DNA of 64,000 nucleotides from Cantharellus purpuraceus (GCA_025174535.1 JALBUN010000006.1:1426001-1490000), one strand, 5' to 3'; positions 9,668 through 19,013 are shown, counted from the stretch's first letter. Made by a program: numbers and translations. Notes: a model not told the origin generated them from the sequence alone.

Positions 9668-11002
9668 ATGCCCTCAGACCAGCAAAAACGCACAAAGGAG
9701 CAAAAAGAGAAAGAAGAAAAAGAGCTTCAGCAACTTAAAATGTGGAATGATCAAAGGGACAGAGCATATAATAAGTTGATGGACAATCATTGGAATTTTC
9801 TATACACAAAGTGGCCTGTCTTAGAACACAAAAAATATCATAGAACAAAACTAAAAGATATGAATGACATGGATGATGTAAAAAAAGTAGTATATAACAA
9901 GCTTGGACCAATACCAGTATTTTTCTTTCTTGTGGTATTGTTTTCAGTTGAAGAACATTCTACACCTTATAGAGAGATAGAAAAAGGCTTGTTAGTACTA
10001 TATCATCTACTCAAAGGTCCTACTTATGAAGAAATAGGAAATTTCATGCCATCAAGTAGCTTTTATGATGTTCATAAGGAATTTTATGGTCGTCTGCATC
10101 ATCTTAACTTTGATCTAGATAAACAAGTTACTGATTCACTGCGTACAATGTTCTCAAATATAATAATAAGGATATTATCAGCTCTTATAAAGAATCCTCC
10201 AAAAATGGAATCAGTGACATTACTTCTTGATGGTCATGATACAAGAGGAATTTTGATTGGATCGACATCTGAAGAGGGGTACTCACATAAATTTAAAAAG
10301 GCAGGATTTCGTACTCAAGTATGCATTGACATTAATCAAATGGTTCTATTCACCTCACCTTCATTGGCATGTAAACTAAATCCTGATGCAAAAATGTTTG
10401 TAGAGATGGCTGTATGGAATAAAATAGATAAGAATGATCAGATAGGCTTTGATGGAGCTTATCCATCTGCTATTCCAGAAGTAGTAAAGGCAAGTATATT
10501 AAAGCCTAAGAACTTCTTTTATCCTTTTCGGAAGCCAAAAAATGTTGAACTTAAACCTGAAGAAAAGATTTTTAATAAGAAGTTTGGTGCCTTTCATTCA
10601 ACAATAGAAGCATTCTTTGGAGGGTTTGCAATATTGTTTGAAAAATTTGATAATAAGAGATCTATTAGAACTACAAATCCTGCTGTCTTTAATCTGGAAT
10701 TAAAGGTAGCATGTCTATTATGGAATATTAAGAAATTTGTAGAACTACGTAAGATCAAACCATCCCCTTATCATGAAAAATGGTGTGAACAATATTTTGA
10801 TTACCCTGAGGAAGAGGACCCAGATATTGAGCCACCCAGATCATTACTGGAAAGAGCAGAAGATGTTGACAAGATGACTCTATCTCAACAACGACTATTA
10901 GAAAGATGTGAGTATGATGTGGAGATGCATTATGAGACTGAAAATGAAGTAGAACAAATAATAAGGCAAAGAAAAAGGAAAGTACGTAGAATATTTAGTT
11001 AA
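9668..11002 (+). CDS. DDE transposase, PIF/Harbinger-like (DDE_Tnp_4 type)
   Basis: The 444-residue protein has a charged N-terminus (1-50), a likely helix-turn-helix at about 117-140 (GPTYEEIGNFMP) and a DDE core. Candidate catalytic residues are Asp188 in LLLDGHDTRG, Asp262 in IGFDGAYPSA and Glu314 in FHSTIEAFFGGF; the IE..F context is typical of DDE_Tnp_4 enzymes, which cut and rejoin DNA at inverted tips and make 3-bp duplications. The C-terminus (400-438) opens into a chromodomain start (ENEVEQIIRQRKRK) whose remainder is in the +1 frame at 10980-11129. It presumably acts on the GACGCTT tips of element T and its relatives. The gene is fully open, unlike nearly everything around it. Confidence 0.85.
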   Translation: MPSDQQKRTKEQKEKEEKELQQLKMWNDQRDRAYNKLMDNHWNFLYTKWPVLEHKKYHRTKLKDMNDMDDVKKVVYNKLGPIPVFFFLVVLFSVEEHSTPYREIEKGLLVLYHLLKGPTYEEIGNFMPSSSFYDVHKEFYGRLHHLNFDLDKQVTDSLRTMFSNIIIRILSALIKNPPKMESVTLLLDGHDTRGILIGSTSEEGYSHKFKKAGFRTQVCIDINQMVLFTSPSLACKLNPDAKMFVEMAVWNKIDKNDQIGFDGAYPSAIPEVVKASILKPKNFFYPFRKPKNVELKPEEKIFNKKFGAFHSTIEAFFGGFAILFEKFDNKRSIRTTNPAVFNLELKVACLLWNIKKFVELRKIKPSPYHEKWCEQYFDYPEEEDPDIEPPRSLLERAEDVDKMTLSQQRLLERCEYDVEMHYETENEVEQIIRQRKRKVRRIFS

Positions 11003-11129
11003 ATGGAAATGTTATGCAGAGAAAACTTGGGAAGCAACATCAAGCTTTAAATCTACAGAATGTATTAAAGAGTATTGGAAAGACAATAGTAATAGTATTA
11101 TTGTATACCTATGCTACATTCAACTGTAA
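10980..11129 (+). other. Chromodomain extension of the transposase in the +1 frame
   Basis: Read from 10980, the sequence gives KYVEYLVKWKCYAEKTWEA and continues to FKSTECIKEYWKDN before a stop. This matches the second half of a chromodomain: strand, KWK-x-Y aromatic cage, TWE and the C-terminal helix. The first half lies at the end of the transposase frame, where the usual first aromatic residue is Asn. Joining needs a +1 shift near 10970-10982, in an A-rich run. It may be a programmed shift, a recent one-base indel or an assembly error. Confidence 0.75.
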
Positions 11130-11185
11130 ATTTTTTTTCCCAGAATAAAATTGAATATTTGTATGTTTTATACTTATAGGTATCT

Positions 11186-11683
11186 ATGGAGACTGATCCA
11201 TTACTGAAACAGCATCTCAATCAACAGTTTTACCAAAAGCCTTTTCACAGCAATCCACACCGGCTAGCTAATTGTACAACATGTGACTGGTACCCCTTTG
11301 GGCAGTATCTGGACCGTTCATATGCTGAAGGTGAAGTGTTCCAGCTTTCAAAGTATCCTCATATCAAATATGTATTTCTTGGTCTACAACCTGATAAAAT
11401 AGGCTATAATGAAAGTGATCCTATTTTTGTAGCAGAATTTGCAGGTTTTCTGAATAAAACCAACAGATTTGTAAGTGGTTCTGATCCAACCTCTGGATAT
11501 GCACACATTATAACCACACATGTGAATCAGGCGTTTGTTAGACAGCCAGGCCCAGATATAAATAGGCAGAAACTATATCTTGGCCGTACAGTGCACATGA
11601 TCTACATAACTAGTATTGGTATACTATTGGCTTTGCTGTGTTGGACAGTGTCCAGACATACCAATGAAGATAAGAATTCATAA
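11186..11683 (+). CDS. 165-residue protein with C-terminal membrane anchor (unknown)
   Basis: The protein starts METDPLLKQHLNQQFYQKPF. It has a CTTCDWYPFGQYLD segment near residue 31 that could bind a metal, a mixed alpha/beta middle and one hydrophobic segment at about 140-157 (IYITSIGILLALLCW) followed by a short polar tail. That layout is a tail-anchored protein with its bulk in the cytosol. No family is recognised. It is the last gene of element T, 56 bases after the chromodomain frame and 79 bases before the right terminal repeat. Confidence 0.65.
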   Translation: METDPLLKQHLNQQFYQKPFHSNPHRLANCTTCDWYPFGQYLDRSYAEGEVFQLSKYPHIKYVFLGLQPDKIGYNESDPIFVAEFAGFLNKTNRFVSGSDPTSGYAHIITTHVNQAFVRQPGPDINRQKLYLGRTVHMIYITSIGILLALLCWTVSRHTNEDKNS

Positions 11684-11762
11684 TGGCATGTCTAAATCTA
11701 TGGAGAAAGAAGCTTGTTGATGATATAAGGTGATGATTTTTGTTTTTAAAATGACCCCCCTA

Positions 11763-12328
11763 GACGCTTGTTCGGAATCATGTCAGTATACAATATTCTG
11801 ATGTATAGGAGATATACATCAGAATTTCAATGATACATAAAGCCAGGGAGTTACAATTTGGATATCTTAAAAGATTTCGGATGTGTGAAATTTTCATAAA
11901 TATAAACATATATTCTATATTTTAATAAACTTTAAAAGATGAGATATTTGGTTGAGATGAACATAATTATTTACATGGATATAATAGGAATGTATATATG
12001 AATATAATTGGTATTATATAGGGTATTTAGATATACAAATACCAGGTGGGGATTAAAGATAGTTCAAATTATGTTACAAGTATTGTATAAGAAAGAATCA
12101 ATGATATTTGGATGTTCCCTCAAGAGAGTTGCCACCACTAAATCAGGAAAAAAAGAATTATTTTTGAGAATTATGCCAAAATATCACAATATGTTTTAAT
12201 CTAGTATATTGTGTAAAATTTGAGAATCATGTTGAAATATGAAAATAAGTTTGAATTGAAGTGTATTGTATAAAATTTGAGGAAAATGGGTTGTATATAT
12301 GTATTTGTTGTATTTCTGAATAAGCGTC
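11763..12328 (+). repeat. Right terminal repeat of element T
   Basis: It has the same length, orientation and, as far as can be read, the same sequence as 4621-5186. It is followed by ATA (12329-12331), which matches the ATA before the left repeat. The inner neighbour (CTA, 11760-11762) does not match, as expected if the repeat did not insert on its own. Confidence 0.9.
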
Positions 12329-12331
12329 ATA

Positions 12332-12713
12332 GAGGATCTTGGTCTGCTCATCTGGGAAAGATGTAGGCTGGACTGCAATGGCAAGCCTGATAGAGCGAAT
12401 GAAACCTTCCATCTCTGCACGATCTCCATTGAATTTGGCTGGTTCAGCTGCCCTTATTGGGCGAACAGATGACGATGTAGGAGAAGGTGTGGGAAATGAG
12501 GTGGTCTGAGAGATGGTCTGTGCTGCAGCGATGGCGGCAGCAGTGGCAGCATCTGCTAGGTTGTTCTGGACATTGGCGAACTGGCTTTGGAGGTGCTGGT
12601 TCTGGAGTTGCAGCTGCTGGAGCTGCTGCGCCTGGGTGTTGAACAACGCTCACAGAAAGCCACCACTTTCACCTAGAGTGTCCCAATAGGCTTCAGGGAG
12701 CTGATCAGTCATG
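12332..12713 (-). pseudogene. GypA gag, N-terminal part
   Basis: A plausible start (ATG at 12713, MTDQLPEAYWDTLGESGG) lies 68 bases inside the 5' LTR. A one-base shift near 12653-12660 then separates it from the main gag frame, which reads a Gln-rich coiled coil (NTQAQQLQQLQLQ), an Ala-rich stretch and the capsid entry (AAEPAKFNGDRAEMEGFIRS). The frame reaches the ATA target site of element T and resumes at 4617. Together they make the usual Gypsy gag layout. Confidence 0.8.
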
Positions 12714-12780
12714 GTATCGGTGAAGTAGTTAATAGGGAAAGTGTTATGAGGTGTGGGGTCGTCTTATGAGCTTGATATTC

Positions 12781-13142
12781 TGTGAGGGCGACGCTGATGA
12801 TGAGGCCACAACAACAAGATACTCAATAAGTGAGAGCTGATAAGAAATAATGCCAGCTGGTACAGTGGATATCCTCAGTCTATACAGCTGTTTCTGATAA
12901 ATACATGGGACTTACCTGGTACAGCGGATATCCTCAGAGATCAAGCTGAGGGGATCACACTGCACCAAGGCGAGTCTTTATACTAAATGATGGAGACGGA
13001 TAGGAGAACCAAGATAGGGGAGGAAGGATAGGGGAAGTGATAGGGGCAATGAAATAGGGGAGACGCACCCTGACAGGCTGCGCTGATAGGGGTGTCAAGA
13101 GAAAATACTAAAAATAGAATATGACTTATTTGAACCCTGACA
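12781..13142 (-). repeat. GypA 5' LTR (LTR1, 362 bp)
   Basis: On the minus strand it begins TGTCAGGGTTCAAATAAG and ends CGCCCTCACA, with the TG...CA ends of an LTR. Solo copies at 42734-43094 and 56117-56476 confirm both boundaries; the latter has a 5-bp AGCTC duplication. The leader between LTR and gag is 12714-12780. The LTR abuts a truncated LTR3a at 13143. Confidence 0.92.
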
Positions 13143-13917
13143 GTGATCAGATCGGGTGATTGCCTTGGAATATTCTACCCCTTTCCATAACATTCTAGCT
13201 GTTTCCTTCTATTATTAGATAGAACTTTCCAGAACCATTATTCAACTCCTGATCAGTGTTAGTTCAGTGATCAGAACCTGTGATTGGCTTGGAATATTCT
13301 ACCCCTTTCTTCCACCTTCCACAACCTTCCAGTAGTTTCCATCTATTAATAGGTAGAATATTCCAGAACCATTTGTCAGCCCCTGTAAATCCAATATATA
13401 AGGAGGTCATTCTGCCTCTGAAATAGTAACATTGTATGGGAACTGGTTTTCCCTTAAAAAATCTTGTTTAAAGTCCCGAAACTGTACAATTTCGCTTCAT
13501 GGCCTTACAATATCAGCATATATGTGCTGCTTTCTTGATTCAGGGCCATTCAAATATTCTCTATTTTTTCATATTTTTTTTGGGAATTTTCCATGCAGAA
13601 ATGAGTCTACAAACTTATTGTTCTGCTGGGCGAAGTTTTGGGACCCACATGGACCCACAAACCTTCGCAGATGTCAGCAGCCCCAAAGTCAGCCGGAGTC
13701 ACCCGGACAACTGACTCATTTTCGATCACATGACTCATTTCAATCTCCGACTCAATCTGGTCACCACTGCCAGTAAATGCTCAATATCTTCACAACCACT
13801 GCACCTCCTGACTCCATTTTCAGGGGAGAGTTCAATAGAAGCTGTGCCTACCCATAGCTGTGCTGATCAGCTGATCAGCCTGGGAAATGAAGTATTGACC
13901 GAGTTATTTGAGTAATG

Positions 13918-14106
13918 GTGACTCATGCAATGACTCCTGCCATGACTCATGCTATGACTCCTTCCATGACTCATACCATGACTCCTGTGATTACTCATAC
14001 TATGACTCCTGCTCTGAGTCACACTATGACTCCTGCTCTGAGTCACACTATGACTCCTGCTCTGAGTCACACTATGACTCCATCCATGACTCATGCCATG
14101 AGTCAG
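13918..14106 (+). promoter_or_regulatory. Array of about 15 TGACTC motifs (Gcn4/AP-1-like bZIP sites)
   Basis: The array counts TGACTC or its complement GAGTCA about 15 times in 189 bases, several as ATGACTCAT, the palindromic site bound by Gcn4/AP-1 bZIP factors. Positions 13999-14070 are a perfect 24-bp unit repeated three times, each holding one site in each orientation. The array ends about 130 bases before the TATA box of the same LTR, where U3 enhancers sit. Other LTR3b copies have far fewer units, so it expands and contracts. Function is inferred. Confidence 0.7.
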
Positions 14107-14236
14107 AGCAAATCCAAGCAGCTCATTGGCTAGGAAACTTCCACCCCCTTCTCACATATTCCACTAGCTTCCAGTAGTTTCCATCTATTAATAGGTAGAA
14201 GTTTCCAGTAGTATTAGTCAGCTCCTGTAAATACAA

Positions 14237-14245
14237 TATAAAAGG
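14237..14245 (+). promoter_or_regulatory. TATA box of LTR3b
   Basis: TATAAAAGG lies in the context AATACAATATAAAAGGAGCC, conserved in all four LTR3b copies. It marks the likely U3/R promoter of the LTR. Confidence 0.65.
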
Positions 14246-14512
14246 AGCCCATTCTGCCTCTGAATAAATAACCATTTCTACCCCATCATTTGCACATCAG
14301 TGTGACTAGAGTGACATACAGTGTCATCCTCTATATCTCAGTAACTGTTGATTGTCCAGTTCAAGGGTCACTTACAGTTGTGTAACTGTATTCGATTGCA
14401 CTCGAGGTAGTGATTGTCCTGCTTTGGGTGTGAGTGTAGTATCTACCTCATGTGACTACGAATCTACAGGGTGAGATTGTCTGTATTAGTGCTCTTTGTT
14501 TAAGTTACTAGT

Positions 14513-15039
14513 TGTTATGACTATATTCATTAACGTCCAGATCCCCATCCAATCCACTCAGATCCCCGCGCATATGAAATCTATACTCCATTTGGAAACC
14601 GCCGTCTCCATCTACCTGTCCGATTGTCACTGCTGATTCTGCCCATCCGTCTCCAGTTCCGATTGATGCATCAGCATCACCATAGGAACCCGGACATCCA
14701 TCCCCATCAGACTCGGACATACTCATGTAAGGCCATCGGCCTCGGAGACCCATCACCGGAGTAATTATTATTAGATTTCAAAATATGTATTTAAGTTGCC
14801 CGACTGGGGACTTCATTCCCCAGTTCAAATATTGAATCACACCTAGTTCCTAAGTCCAATCCTAACTCCCTAAGTTGTACTCCGCCTCCAAAATCTCGGA
14901 CACTGGTATTAGTGAGGGTGCAGCACATAAGCTGAAGCCAAGTCTGTTCCAACCCCCACGACGTGCTCTGACTCCAACTCAACCTCCGACCTGACCTCCA
15001 ACCCAATCTCTGACCCCCAATCAGACCTAGTGTGTAACA
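14513..15039 (+). repeat. Solo LTR2 (GypB LTR, 527 bp)
   Basis: It begins TGTTATGACTATATTC and ends GTGTGTAACA, with CTAGT on both sides (14508-14512, 15040-15044). It is a clean solo LTR of the GypB family inserted in LTR3b. This gives the order LTR3a, then LTR3b, then LTR2. Confidence 0.93.
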
Positions 15040-16133
15040 CTAGTATGTACTGCCTTTGCAGAGCATTAGGATCTTGAACTTGTGTGAAGCAGTTGCTAGA
15101 CTACTTCACACATTGCTGTTACCCACTTCAGAGTGCCACTGGTTGGATGGTCGGATTTATCCACCTACTTCCTCTAGCCTCTAAGTGCATTCCCCTCTTT
15201 TGGAATATCTGGACCCCTAAGCATCCATGAACTCTAGACTCTGGAAGTCTTATTCATTCCCTGCTGCTAAGAAACATATTACCTTCCTGCATATTGTCTG
15301 CATTGACCATTACAACGGATTGTAACCAAAGTACAAACATTAAATTGTTTCTGGAGTTGTGCTGCAGTAGGATTTGATATTCTTCTCAGCTGTTCATTCA
15401 TGGAATTGTGGTGATTTAGAGTTTGCCCTAACACCATAATTTTGCAGGTTCCAAAACAAACATATCCTACCACTTCTACCCATCTTCTGCACACCAGTGT
15501 GACTAGAGTGACATACAGTGTCATCCTCTATCTCAGTAACTGTTAATTACCAGTTCAAGGATCTTTTACAGTTGTGTAACTGTACTTGATTGCACTCAAA
15601 GTAGTGATATTCCTGCTTTGGGCGTGAGTGTAGTATCTGCCTCACGTGACTACGAATCTACAGGGTGAGATTGTCTGTCGATAGTCCTGCCATTAGTGCT
15701 CTTGTTTAAGTAACTAGTGTGTACTGCCTTTGCAGAGCATTAGAAACTTGAACTCGTGTGAAGCAGTTGCTAGACTACTTCACACATCACTGTTACCCGC
15801 TTCAGAGTGCTACTGGTTGGACAGTTGGATTCATCCACCTACTTCCTTTAGCCTCTAAGTGCATTCCCCTCTTTTTGGAATATCTGGACCCCTAAGCATC
15901 CGTGAACTCTAGACTCTGGAAGTCTTATTGATTTCTTGCTGCTAAGAAACATATTACTTTTCTGCGTATAGTCTGCATTGACCAATACAAAGGATTGTAA
16001 CCAAAGTACAAATGTTAAATTGTTTCTGGAGTTGTGCTGCAGCAGGATTTGATATTCTTCTCAGCTGTTCATTCATGGAATTGTGGTGATTTAGAGTTTG
16101 CCCTAACACCATAATATTGCGGGTTCCAAAACA

Positions 16134-16707
16134 GTCACACTACTGGGGACTTTATTCCCCAGTTTGAATATTGAATCACATCTAGGTCCCAAGTCCAGTC
16201 TGGAACTAGTTAAAAGTCCTACTCCATCTCCAAAATCTCAGACACTGGTATTAGTGAGGGTGCAGCACATAAGCTGAAGCCAAGTCCATTCTGATCACCA
16301 CAACCCACTCCAACTCTGACTCTGACCCAACTCCAGCCTCAACTCCAACCTTCCATTGGACCTAGTGCATAACACAGGAGTAGTGAGTGATATGCTGGGC
16401 ATTTCATCTGTGTATATGTATTTCTGACATCACATTTATGATCTGGATGCCAAGTTTATCTTCACATGTATAAGTATACATGCTACTACTATGTAGTTCT
16501 TCAGTCAGTCAGTCAGTCAGTCAGAATTATCATCTCACTGATACACTTCTTTCTACTTCTCTAAGATTCTGGTTGAATATATGGGAATACTACACTCTTG
16601 TTCTATCAACCACTATTCATCTACTTAATCTTACAACAGCCAGGTCATCATCATCCATTACATCCTGTAACACCAAGTCCATCTCCAACTCTGCCATCTC
16701 CACCTCC
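16134..16707 (+). repeat. LTR2-like fragment and adjoining spacer with (CAGT)n run
   Basis: Bases 16134-16375 resemble the 3' half of LTR2 and end near a GTGCATAACA. The rest (16376-16707) matches, in inverted orientation, about 36620-37010, so it belongs to a second repeated element. A short tandem run of CAGT lies at about 16500-16524. No gene is supported. Confidence 0.65.
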
Positions 16708-17221
16708 TGTTACGCACTAGCTCTGATTGGGTCGGAGATTGGGTCAGAGGTCGGGTCAGAGTCAGAGTACGTTGTGGGGGTCGGAACGGACTTGGCTTCA
16801 GCTTATGTGCTGCGCCCTCACTAATACCAGTGTCTGAGATTTCGGAGACAGAGTACAACTTAGAGAGTTAGGATCAGACTTAGGAACTAGGCATGATTTG
16901 ATATTTGAACTGGGGAATGAAGTCCCCAGTCAGGCAACTTAAATACATATTTGAAATCTAATCATAATTACTCCAGTGATGGGTCTCTGAGGCTGATGGC
17001 CTTACATGAGTGTGTCTGGGTCCGATGGGGATGGATGTCCGGGTTCCTATGGTGATGCTGATGCATCAATTGGAACCAGAGACAGATGGGCGGAATCGGT
17101 GGTGACAATCGGACAGGTAGATGGAGACGTGGCGGTTTCCAAATGGAGTATAGATTTCATGTGCATGGGGATCTGAGTGGATTGGACGGGGATCTGGATG
17201 TTAATGAATATAGTCATAACA
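16708..17221 (-). repeat. 3' LTR of GypB copy 1 (LTR2, 514 bp)
   Basis: It reads TGTTACGCACTAG...AGTCATAACA on the plus strand, the reverse complement of LTR2. No 5-bp duplication is visible at its outer edge, in line with later rearrangement. Confidence 0.9.
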
Positions 17222-17323
17222 GTATCTCCCCATTTAAGGCCAAGCCCCTGAGGCCTCATGTCTGTGGATTGAATAGGTGAGATGGTTGGGCACAGTTGGA
17301 GTTATACTGGGGGTCTGGAGACA

Positions 17324-17330
17324 TATAAAA
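17324..17330 (+). promoter_or_regulatory. TATA box of the antisense gene, GypB copy 1
   Basis: TATAAAA lies only 9 bases before the ATG of the antisense gene at 17339, in a sequence kept in the other two copies (near 29060 and 62133, minus strand). It suggests that this gene has its own promoter beside the 3' LTR and is read against pol. The very short distance to the ATG means transcripts may start inside the frame and use a later Met. Confidence 0.5.
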
Positions 17331-17338
17331 GGAGGGGC

Positions 17339-19013
17339 ATGATTGAGGTCTTATCCTCAACGATGTCAAACCCTTTGGCAAGCATGAGCATGGCTGAGCT
17401 TGAGCAGTTGCTCTTGGCCTGATGGAAGGAAGAGAAGAGGAGCAGAGATGGAAAGAGGAGGAGGAAGCAGAATGGAGATGGAAGGAGGAGGAGGAGGTGG
17501 AACGGAGATGGAAGGAGGAGGAGGTGGTGGAACAGAGATGGAAGGAGGAGGAGGAGTGGAGATGGAAAGAGGCGGCGGAGATGGAATGGAGAAGGAAAGA
17601 GGAGGAAGTGAAAACCGAGAGAGCCTGCAGGGTCAAGGAACTTGTGGCTGCGATGGAGGCTGTGAGACTGAAGGAAGTGGAGGAGCAGGCGCACAAGCTA
17701 GAAGCCGCCATGGAGGTAGAGGAGGAGGTGACCGGGGCAGGGGCGACCAGCCACCCAGGAAGTCTGAGTGTGCCGATACAGGCAGGGACTCCCGAGGTCA
17801 CCATCATTTCCATTATGCAGATGGAGACAACTTGTCTGACAACTGTCCCTGCGGCAGACTCGTCGTTACGTCCACCGGCACAGCCATTATTTGGGTTGGG
17901 TGCAGCTGAGGAAGATGAAGTGGCAGAGGCGGAGAGGGCGGAGGTGGAGGTGGATCCCGATGCCAATATGGAGCTCAATGCAAATGCGGAGCCTGAGGCA
18001 GGTGTGGATGTTGGGACAGATGTGGAGCTGGATCTGACCTCGAATTGTTACGAGGAGATGGCTTGGGTAGCCGTGGTCAAGGCTTGCAAAAGAGTGGAGC
18101 TTTATGCTGCTACCACCAAGAAGAACCTCGACGTTGTGGTCTTTTCATTGAAGGTGTACCTGAGTGCTGATATGGAGAAGCGGGAGGTGGATCAGAGGGT
18201 CATATGGTGCAAGGTGGAGAGTCGCATGTTGGCGACCCATAAGAAGGAGCTGCATGTCACTAGGTTGGCAATCCAGCTTTGCAAGCGCAAGATGGAGAAG
18301 GCAGCGGCAGAACAGCAGGACAAGGAGGAGGAGAGGGAACACTTGGAGGCCGCATCAAGAAGGGGTGGACCACCCAAGGCTCTGGCCCCAGCAGAGCCGG
18401 GCCCGGCGTAACTTGTGACTTGTGTCATGACGTGGGCATGGAGTGTGTGTGGCCTACCGGCCCAACTCGCCGCCTTTGGTCCTGCGATCATTGTCAGGGT
18501 CGGAAAGGAGGGTGTAGGATCAATGGAAAGTTCGATCCCCAGAGCCAGAGCGTCAAGCCCTGACTAGTGGTACAAGGAGGGGCAGAGAGAGAAACAGAAG
18601 GTCATCCGACCAAAAAGCAGTGGATGGAGACAGGTGCTGTGGCAGCTGGGGGTAGTGGTGTTGGATCAGAAGGGGCGACGACCAGTGCAGGTACAGGGCG
18701 CGTCTCTGCGCCCAATAGTACCATGGGCCAGCTTATCTGGCTGGTTAACCTGCAGTTGGAGCACCTCTGGCGGACAGAGGGGTTGCTAGTGAACTTGGTG
18801 AAGACTATGAAATGGAAGGAGGTTCTTGAGGGTCGTCAGACGGCCAAGTTACGTCGGCTGCGGAAGTTCATGGCCCCTTTGGACAAGGATTTGGACATGG
18901 GGGATGAGAAAGATTGGGTGTTGGATGTAGAGAGTGATGATGAGTTGGAGACGGCATCGGAGACGGAGCCTGAGGTGGACAAGGGGAAGGGAAAAAGGAA
19001 ATGCAATGTATAA
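17339..19013 (+). pseudogene. GypB antisense gene, copy 1: coiled coil plus Zn2Cys6-like cluster (broken)
   Basis: The gene lies between pol and the 3' LTR and is read against pol. It starts MIEVLSSTMSNPLASMSMAE, is stopped by a TGA at about 17420 and loses one base just after. The N-terminal part is a run of Lys/Glu/Arg/Trp-rich 10-residue units (long charged helix). At about 18414-18513 lie CDLCHDVGMEC and CDHCQGRKGGC, that is C-x2-C-x6-C, a 12-residue loop, C-x2-C-x6-C, like a fungal Zn2Cys6 DNA-binding cluster. The C-terminal part ends in an acidic stretch (DLDMGDEKDWVLDVESDDE) and KGKGKRK. A deletion before the cluster shifts the frame. It is not a known pol domain; a regulatory or DNA-binding role is inferred. 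Confidence 0.75.

Larger units (their letters stand above)
4621..12328 (+). mobile_element. Element T: 7.7-kb DNA transposon with long direct terminal repeats and a multigene interior
   Basis: Two 566-bp copies in direct orientation (4621-5186 and 11763-12328) bound the element; they show no difference on reading. The host gag is interrupted and flanked by ATA at 4618-4620 and 12329-12331. The inner edges of the repeats (TTA at 5187, CTA at 11760) do not match ATA, so the repeats did not insert separately: the whole 7.7 kb moved as a unit. The interior is AT-rich. It holds a 357-codon coiled-coil gene, four small genes, one minus-strand gene, a DDE transposase with an adjoining chromodomain and a small membrane protein. 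The 3-bp duplication and DDE type fit PIF/Harbinger; long direct repeats do not belong to that family's usual design. Uninterrupted genes and like repeats suggest a recent insertion. Confidence 0.85.
1..13142 (-). mobile_element. GypA: Ty3/Gypsy chromodomain retrotransposon, 3' end outside the window
   Basis: Reading the minus strand, the order is 5' LTR (13142-12781), gag, protease, reverse transcriptase, RNase H, integrase and a chromodomain near position 100-330; the 3' LTR would lie left of base 1. This is the domain order of chromoviruses. Element T (4621-12328) interrupts gag. Without T the copy is about 5.4 kb in this window. From 4617 downwards gag and pol lie in one continuous reading frame, broken only by TGA codons. 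Solo LTRs of the family occur at 42734-43094 and 56117-56476, so the family is repeated. The copy is dead as it stands. Confidence 0.93.
13433..15458 (+). repeat. Solo LTR3b, interrupted by solo LTR2
   Basis: It starts TGTATGGGAACTGG and ends GTTCCAAAACA, flanked by AACAT (13428-13432 and 15459-15463). Net of the LTR2 insertion it is about 1.5 kb. It contains the TGACTC array (13918-14106) and a TATA box (14237-14245). Other copies lie at 38791-41572, 57300-58681 and 59051-60410. Confidence 0.92.
13143..16133 (+). repeat. LTR3a copy, left-truncated, interrupted by LTR3b
   Basis: The parts are 13143-13432 and 15459-16133. The right part ends GGGTTCCAAAACA, the 3' end of a long LTR family of about 1.4 kb (TGTATGGGAAC...GTTCCAAAACA). 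Conserved blocks include a TATA-like ATATATAAGG (near 13395-13404) and the TGTGACTAGAGTGACATACA block. LTR3b is inserted with an AACAT duplication. The beginning of LTR3a is missing at the GypA LTR edge. Confidence 0.85.

Noticed and set aside
4621..12328. Element T as an LTR retrotransposon or Polinton/virus
   Set aside because: There is no reverse transcriptase, polymerase B, packaging ATPase or capsid protein, the repeats do not have TG...CA ends, and the duplication is 3 bp.
4621..12328. Two independent short elements that happened to flank host genes
   Set aside because: The insertion is inside one gag gene, whose two halves join across T, and only the outer edges share a duplication.
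13918..14106. CRISPR-like repeat
   Set aside because: The units are tandem with no unique spacers, in a eukaryotic LTR.
13867..14177. Ser/His-rich repeat proteins in LTR3b
   Set aside because: The frames are by-products of the TGACTC array and vary with its unit number.
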